DNA of 27,107 nt, from assembly GCF_000003815.2 (NCBI RefSeq), contig NC_049980.1:29062621-29089727 (forward strand). Direction: 5' to 3'. This document shows, one piece after another, positions 22,397-27,107 of the stretch. The stretch is from Branchiostoma floridae (lineage: Eukaryota > Chordata > Leptocardii > Amphioxiformes > Branchiostomatidae). Position numbers and translations under genes: made by a program. A model generated the notes under the pieces. It did no database searches and was not told the origin of the DNA. It saw nothing but the letters and a program-made list of their open reading frames with translations. Positions within the stretch are counted from its first letter, which is position 1; every line of letters begins with the position of its first letter.

Positions 22397-23245
22397 AATG
22401 CAAACTGGCAAATTTTTCCGTGTTTTCCGCCAAGTAACATTCACTCGATTGTCTCAACTAAAGTCAACTATGCCAAGAATGATTGATATTACCATGCGGA
22501 ATGTTGGTTAATTCAACGACAAAGACTTGTATTCTAACGTTCAATGCATGCGTACCGTCCGCTACCTCTCAAATGACCCTGTCTGAACTCTAAATCCTCG
22601 CAAACTACAATTTTAAACCGGGCAAAGGGTGACACACACATGTATGACCACTGTAAGGCTGTAATATGCATGTGTTTCTGTCTGTATATACGGCATTGGA
22701 AGCCAGCTTATGGATATTAATTAGCATTCGTTTTCCTCGGTGCTGATTGGCTGGCTCTTTAAATTCAATTAGCTATGGCGAAAGCCCAGGCTGCGCAGGT
22801 GTGTGGGGTCACTGCAGTTCACGGCAGGAGGCCGAAAGAAAACCAATTTCCCTTCAGAAAAGTGCTGAAATTAAGCATTTTAAAGTGTTTAATGCCAAAA
22901 ATTTTACTTGGATCATTTTACCAACTATCTAATACCTATCTACACCAAATTTTAGGCCATTACATTGTAAGACCAGGGTACAGTGGGGCAAAATACACCG
23001 TTTTGGTCAAAACATGACATTTTAACCTCAATAAAATCATTTTAAAGGCAGATATGAAAAAAATGAGAAAAACACCTAAGGGTATTGACCCACTCTACTC
23101 TTGTGCCAAATTTCAGATCATTCGGTCCAGGAACGGCGGAGATGAATCACTTTAAAGATTTGACAGGAGAAAGAAAGAAAGAAAGAAGAAGAAAGAAACA
23201 TTACGAATATAATATATTTCACCATACTATGTATGGCTGAAATAT
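22397..23245 (+). mobile_element. Second duplication unit with a complete one-core element
   Basis: The leader is at 22397-22708, the head at 22709, a single 161-bp core between 22945 and 23106, then a (GAAA)n tract (23167-23198) and the terminal hairpin at 23214-23245. Comparison with 20674-21680 shows that the ends are constant while the core count varies from one to four. Confidence 0.65.
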
Positions 23246-23366
23246 AATTAAAGGGGCGCTTATTTATGCACCATTTCATTTTTACGGCCTCCGACGGTCA
23301 CTCTAGACACAGTGAGGCGTAGATTGGCTGGATGGGTGTTGTGTGGACTTGCTTTTGGATTGTAAA

Positions 23367-23532
23367 GGCGGGGGTTAGCGCGAACGCAGACCCCCACTAT
23401 CATAAATTACGCAGCCGAGTTACCCGCATTTGGGGTAATCGCAAGGGTCAACCCAACCGGAGTGCAATGGTCGGGCCTCGCCCTGGACGGACGTCCTTCA
23501 TGATCAACGTGCCATCTCTGCCAGGTAAGTAT
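23367..23532 (-). ncRNA. U1 small nuclear RNA gene
   Basis: The minus strand begins ATACTTACCTGGCAG, the canonical 5' end that pairs with 5' splice sites. Stem-loop I has the U1-70K loop GATCATGAAG. Stem-loop II has the U1A loop ATTGCACTCC flanked by CC/GG. Stem-loop III reads TTACCCCAAATGCGGGTAA. AATTTATGATA fits the Sm-site pattern RAUUUNUGR, and stem-loop IV is GGGGGT..GCGTTCGCGC..ACCCCC. The length of about 166 nt fits U1. Many stem bases differ from vertebrate U1 but pair with matching changes, which argues for function rather than a pseudogene. U1 snRNP defines 5' splice sites in the nucleus. A 3' box-like AAAAGCAAG lies just downstream on the minus strand. Confidence 0.93.
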
Positions 23533-23722
23533 GCCCTCCTAACGGCCTCCGAAAAGCCCAGTCGCACCACTAAGCAATTCGATGCGGGGTTTTCTTACAC
23601 AGATTCTTTATTGTATTGCGGACGCCCCTATTCACGTCTAGCACAAATACCGTCCCAATTGGACTGAAACATACCTTATGAAATATTTGGCACAACAAAC
23701 CTGTGATGAAACTGCCAAGATG

Positions 23723-23814
23723 ATTTGCATTTGAAGGCGCAAAATGGCCTCTCTGATCAGATTCTGACGTTACCTGGCGCTAATCTACATAATCTATGCA
23801 TGACGATGACGTCA
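23723..23814 (-). promoter_or_regulatory. Putative U1 distal sequence element: octamer plus CRE
   Basis: A perfect octamer (ATGCAAAT on the minus strand, 23723-23730) lies about 191-198 bp upstream of the U1 start, the usual place of the Oct-1-bound enhancer of snRNA genes. A perfect palindromic CRE, TGACGTCA (23807-23814), is about 275 bp upstream. I could not recognise the proximal element near -55. Confidence 0.55.
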
Positions 23815-24275
23815 CGGCGTCACACCTGTTGCACCTGTCCGACCTGTCTTCACTTCCGAGTTGTTCCGCTACGTGGCGCTTCTTTAAGCTGCTGACAATT
23901 TACCATAATTTGTGGTAATTGATGCGTACAGAAGAACTGAACAAGGAAAGGCGTAATTCCCCTCGATATCTGTAATATATTAAAACCCATGTAGATTGAT
24001 GGATATCTAAATAAATATTCGGCATATCTTAATTTTTTTAGCCAAAACAATAGAGCGACATGAGCGCTGAGCAATTAAATTACACAATGTATACGTAATA
24101 TTGACATCGTATAATCTACCGAATGACTGAAATGGTACGGAAGACCCATTGTACCAACATTCCAGTGCCAAATATCGTCTTCTTAAAAACTTTACCTACT
24201 AGTATTTCTTTGTCACAATACTTCACTAAATGTTTGCTGTACACCCTGCGAGATGAGTGGTTTGTGCGACCCTCA
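23815..24275. other. No recognisable feature
   Basis: Only short words such as three ACCTGT repeats (23825-23850). No coding region is supported. Confidence 0.4.
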
Positions 24276-24288
24276 GGGTCAAAGGTTA
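24276..24288 (+). promoter_or_regulatory. DR1-type nuclear receptor motif upstream of AMACR
   Basis: GGGTCA-A-AGGTTA is a direct repeat of two hormone-receptor half-sites with one spacer base, the layout used by PPAR/RXR and HNF4. It lies about 870 bp upstream of the AMACR start codon. Motif match only. Confidence 0.3.
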
Positions 24289-24796
24289 CTGGGTTCAGCA
24301 CCAGCTGATAGAGGTGAGTGAAGAAAGTTTGTCCTCTTGACAAAGTCCATTTTCTCTCTCTTTGTACCGATTGTTCTGGTAATGGTAAGTACTAACATAG
24401 GTTTGCAAATGTGATCCCCAAACGCGGGATACATCAAAGGGAGCTCGGGGAAAATACGGAGTATTTCGCTGAAGTGCCCCTGTTCTTGACGTCTTTAAAA
24501 TTTGTGTTCAAGGTTAAGAAAGAGGAAGAGCCAACGTAGGACAGTATTATAAAGGTGGAGAAAAGCCTTATTTCTGTAAAGTGGCATGGTAGCTGTAGCT
24601 ATAGTGTAACCTGATTAGGGTTGTTGACCAAGGAACTCTTACTAAACAGGTCCCATATATTACAGCAAGAAGTGGTACTCTAGTCATGTGATCAGAAGCT
24701 CTGAGGAAGATGATAGGCATCAAAATGTACGCAGACTAAACTTTACTGGTTGTTAAGCTTTACAAAAACTCCAATATCCCAGGTAATAATATAACG

Positions 24797-24927
24797 AATG
24801 GCCAGAGGCCCTCAACTTTCACATACACACCACACTCAGTACACTCACACTTCAAACTGTGAAGTGACTTATTTCCATAAACCCCTCCCAGGACACAGCA
24901 GGGATGGCATTGATGGGAATGAAGGTA
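24797..24927 (+). pseudogene. Decayed duplicate of the AMACR start region
   Basis: ttccataaacccctcccagg followed by acacagcagggATGGCA (ATG at 24904) repeats the sequence before and over the real start 245 bp downstream. The reading frame MALMGMKV parallels MALRGVKV, then diverges and stops after 29 codons. A GT follows AAG at 24925, so use as an alternative tiny first exon cannot be excluded. Confidence 0.6.
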
Positions 24928-25148
24928 CACTTACGCGCAGTCTTTCCTCGCTATAAGCCTAAACTCAATGAAATGAGTATATCCAGCTGCTGAAATGGAC
25001 CGCCAAAGTTTAACTTTATAAACTAGTTCATGATTTTAAGTCTCCAAGGTGATGTCCAGGGCCCAAGGAACTTCAACTTTGACATATTATCCCCAATGCA
25101 CATTTCAAACAGCCTTATTCCATAAACCCCTCCCAGGACACAGGAGGG

Positions 25149-26598
25149 ATGGCACTGAGGGGAGTAAAGGTGGTGGAGCTGGCAGGCCTTGCCCCCGCAC
25201 CGTTCTGCGGGCTGATACTGTCCGACTTTGGCGCGAAGGTGACGCGCGTGGACAAGACCAGGGCGGCCGTGTCCATGGACATGCTGGCCCGAGGGAAGCG
25301 GTCCGTGGCCCTGAACCTGAAACAGCAGGAGGGCGTGGATGTGCTGAGGAGGATGTGTCAGAAGTCGGACGTCCTGATAGAGCCGTTCAGAGCAGGTAAG
25401 TAGCAGGATTCTGACCTCTGGACTGACAGGGCTCGGAATTCTTCTTTAGGTGCACAAAGATTTTTGGGTGCAGAACATAATTTTGAAATCAACATAAAGA
25501 TTCTGAATACATGTATGTAATAGTAGTACTAATACATCAAAGTACATGTGCAACAAAGTTTTTATTGCTTCTGATACTTGAATTTAAAGAACATTTCAAT
25601 CTGTACACTGTTGTACAATAGTACCTTTACTGTACTTTACACATACATGTTTCTTTATAAGTTTAATCTTTGAAACCTGTGAGAACATGCAGTGAAATAG
25701 TTTTTGAAGCATTTCTGCTGTGACCTCTCCCTGCTGTGACCTCTCCAATGATTGACACTGCAGTTATACATTTCCAATGTACATTGTATTACATGTTTTG
25801 TACTACAGTAATTCCTATGTATTACAATCTTGTGTAACTACAATTCACAACGATTCTGTACATTAGAGTTGTTAATAATGCAAACTTACAACACTGAAGA
25901 AACCTCCTTAGCCTGTGTACTGCAAAATCCATTCTCCACAGAAATAAATTCCACTCCCATTATTGCAGGAGTGATGGAGAGACTAGGTCTGGGCCCTGAC
26001 ACCCTCATGAAGGACAACCCTGGCCTCATCTACGCGCGGATGACCGGCTTCGGCCAGTCGGGGTCTTTCTCTCAGATGGCTGGACATGACATCAACTACA
26101 TCGGCCTCTCAGGTACCCCATAGTAGGATGGATGCCAGCCTTGTTAGCTTTAGTCTGATCAGACGTATAACTTAGTGGGAGCTGACTAAAACTAATAAGG
26201 CTGGCATACAGGCTAACATTGTTGAGCTAGCTTTCACAATAGGTGAAACCTGTTTTACAATGTCTTTCCAAATATCATATCCAACAACAGTGAACTGTCA
26301 TAGGTAGATTTAAATGTTGGTTTCACAGCATACGCATTGTCAATCAATATTGTTTGTGTCCTCTCATATTGCATCTCTAACATAGAACCAGCCAGCGTAC
26401 TGATTCTAACTTGGCTGTAACCTGTATTTTGTTGCAGGCATGTTGTCCCTTCTGGGTAGGAAGCACGAGAACCCCATGCCACCCACCAACCTGCTGGGAG
26501 ACTTTGCCGGGGGAGGTCTGACTTGTGCCCTGGGGATCGTCATGGCTCTGCTGGAGAGGACCAAGTCTGGCAAGGGGCAGGTCATTGATGCCAACATG
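25149..26598 (+). CDS. AMACR: Alpha-methylacyl-CoA racemase (AMACR), first three coding exons, 3' partial
   Basis: Exons 25149-25395, 25969-26112 and 26438-26598 join in frame (phases 1, 1, 0) to give 184 residues; the rest lies beyond the window. AMACR interconverts (2R)- and (2S)-methylacyl-CoA esters in peroxisomes and mitochondria, so that branched-chain fatty acids and bile-acid intermediates can be beta-oxidised. This is a family III CoA-transferase fold. Diagnostic segments are [38 protein letters not shown] and [22 protein letters not shown]. The catalytic pair His122 and Asp152 falls at the same numbers as in the human enzyme. The first ATG is kept because MALRGVKV aligns with the N-terminus of vertebrate AMACR. 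A tcccag just upstream of the ATG could be an acceptor, so a 5' non-coding exon is possible. Confidence 0.95.
26132..26207. repeat. Foldback element in AMACR intron 2
   Basis: atgccagccttgttagcttt followed by agtc (26132-26155) pairs with gactaaaactaataaggctg followed by gcat (26184-26207), 22 of 24 bases. It begins 20 bases after the exon 2 donor. A related arm occurs near 17030. Confidence 0.75.
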
Positions 26599-26677
26599 GT
26601 GAGGAGACCTTGAAAACTGAATGACTTGTTGACATCCACGTAGTTGCGTAGCAGCTTTGAATTTTTTTGTGTTATAA

Positions 26678-27043
26678 GGCCACACCTGTCCAATTTAATT
26701 TCTTGGTTCACGGATTCGCTCGCTCCTATTTTTTGGGAAAAAAAATAAAAATAAAAATTACCACTCAGCAAATTTTCACCATTAATGAAACCATTCACCA
26801 ACTTTCTGGTGTAGCAAATTGGCCTTTATATTATAAGCTCCTTAAAGTGTGGTTATAGGTGCTGTTACTGTACAATAATAGTGTTTTTGTACTTTTTTCA
26901 AGCTGAAAACTTTTTTTCTTTAAGTTTTGGATTTGCCGTCACCTTTACCCCAACCATTTTACAATTTTTATTTTTATTTCGCCCTCTCGCTCCATATTTT
27001 TTATGAAAAAATCCGTGAACCAAGAAATTAAATTGGTGTGGCC
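26678..27043. mobile_element. MITE with about 80-bp terminal inverted repeats
   Basis: The left end ggccacacc (26678) followed by caatttaatttcttggttca is repeated in reverse complement at the right end (to 27043). The arms are about 80 bp, with a few indels. TAA flanks both sides (26675-26677 and 27044-27046), a 3-bp target duplication as made by PIF/Harbinger elements. It has no transposase. It lies in the AMACR intron after exon 3. The last 60 bases of the window hold nothing recognisable. Confidence 0.75.
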
Positions 27044-27107
27044 TAAAGCCCCCTTTACAAATCAAGAATTTAGCTCGGCCGAGTTGTCAGCGAGCTCTAA
27101 ATTACGA

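Noticed and set aside
23332-23667. Open frame of 111 residues on the plus strand
   Set aside because: It is antisense to the U1 snRNA gene; the apparent splice donor caggtaagtat is the complement of the U1 5' end.

Overview
The window reads as genomic DNA of an invertebrate deuterostome, most likely a cephalochordate (amphioxus, Branchiostoma). This rests on short exons with GT-AG introns, a chordate-like DAPK1, an intronless somatostatin-receptor-type GPCR, and abundant SINE, foldback and minisatellite debris. The species assignment is an inference.

Layout. (1) 1-7209, plus strand: the 3' eleven exons of a death-associated protein kinase 1 (DAPK1) gene. They encode 838 residues (last ankyrin repeats, ROC GTPase, COR, death domain, Ser-rich tail). 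The kinase and calmodulin-binding part lies upstream of the window. A probable long 3' UTR runs to an AATAAA at 9117. (2) 9146-12570: intergenic, with two minisatellites, a foldback element and a LINE-like tail. (3) 12863-14002, plus strand: a complete single-exon class A GPCR of the somatostatin/allatostatin-C/opioid type. (4) 14500-19230: repeats, two hairpins and a 5S rRNA-like sequence on the minus strand (16267-16394). (5) 19230-23250: a cluster of related complex repeats sharing a conserved head and a tandem core of about 162 bp. (6) 23367-23532, minus strand: a U1 small nuclear RNA gene, with an octamer at the distal-enhancer position about 195 bp upstream. (7) 25149 to the window end, plus strand: the first three coding exons of alpha-methylacyl-CoA racemase (AMACR), preceded by a decayed duplicate of its own start region and followed by two inverted-repeat elements.

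The three protein genes belong to unrelated pathways (death signalling, neuropeptide reception, peroxisomal/mitochondrial lipid metabolism). I see no operon-like logic. The most unusual items are the two structured RNAs, in which stems appear to be kept by compensatory change, and two places in DAPK1 where tandem duplications include a 5' splice site. One of these lies inside a tRNA-like SINE head repeated four times.
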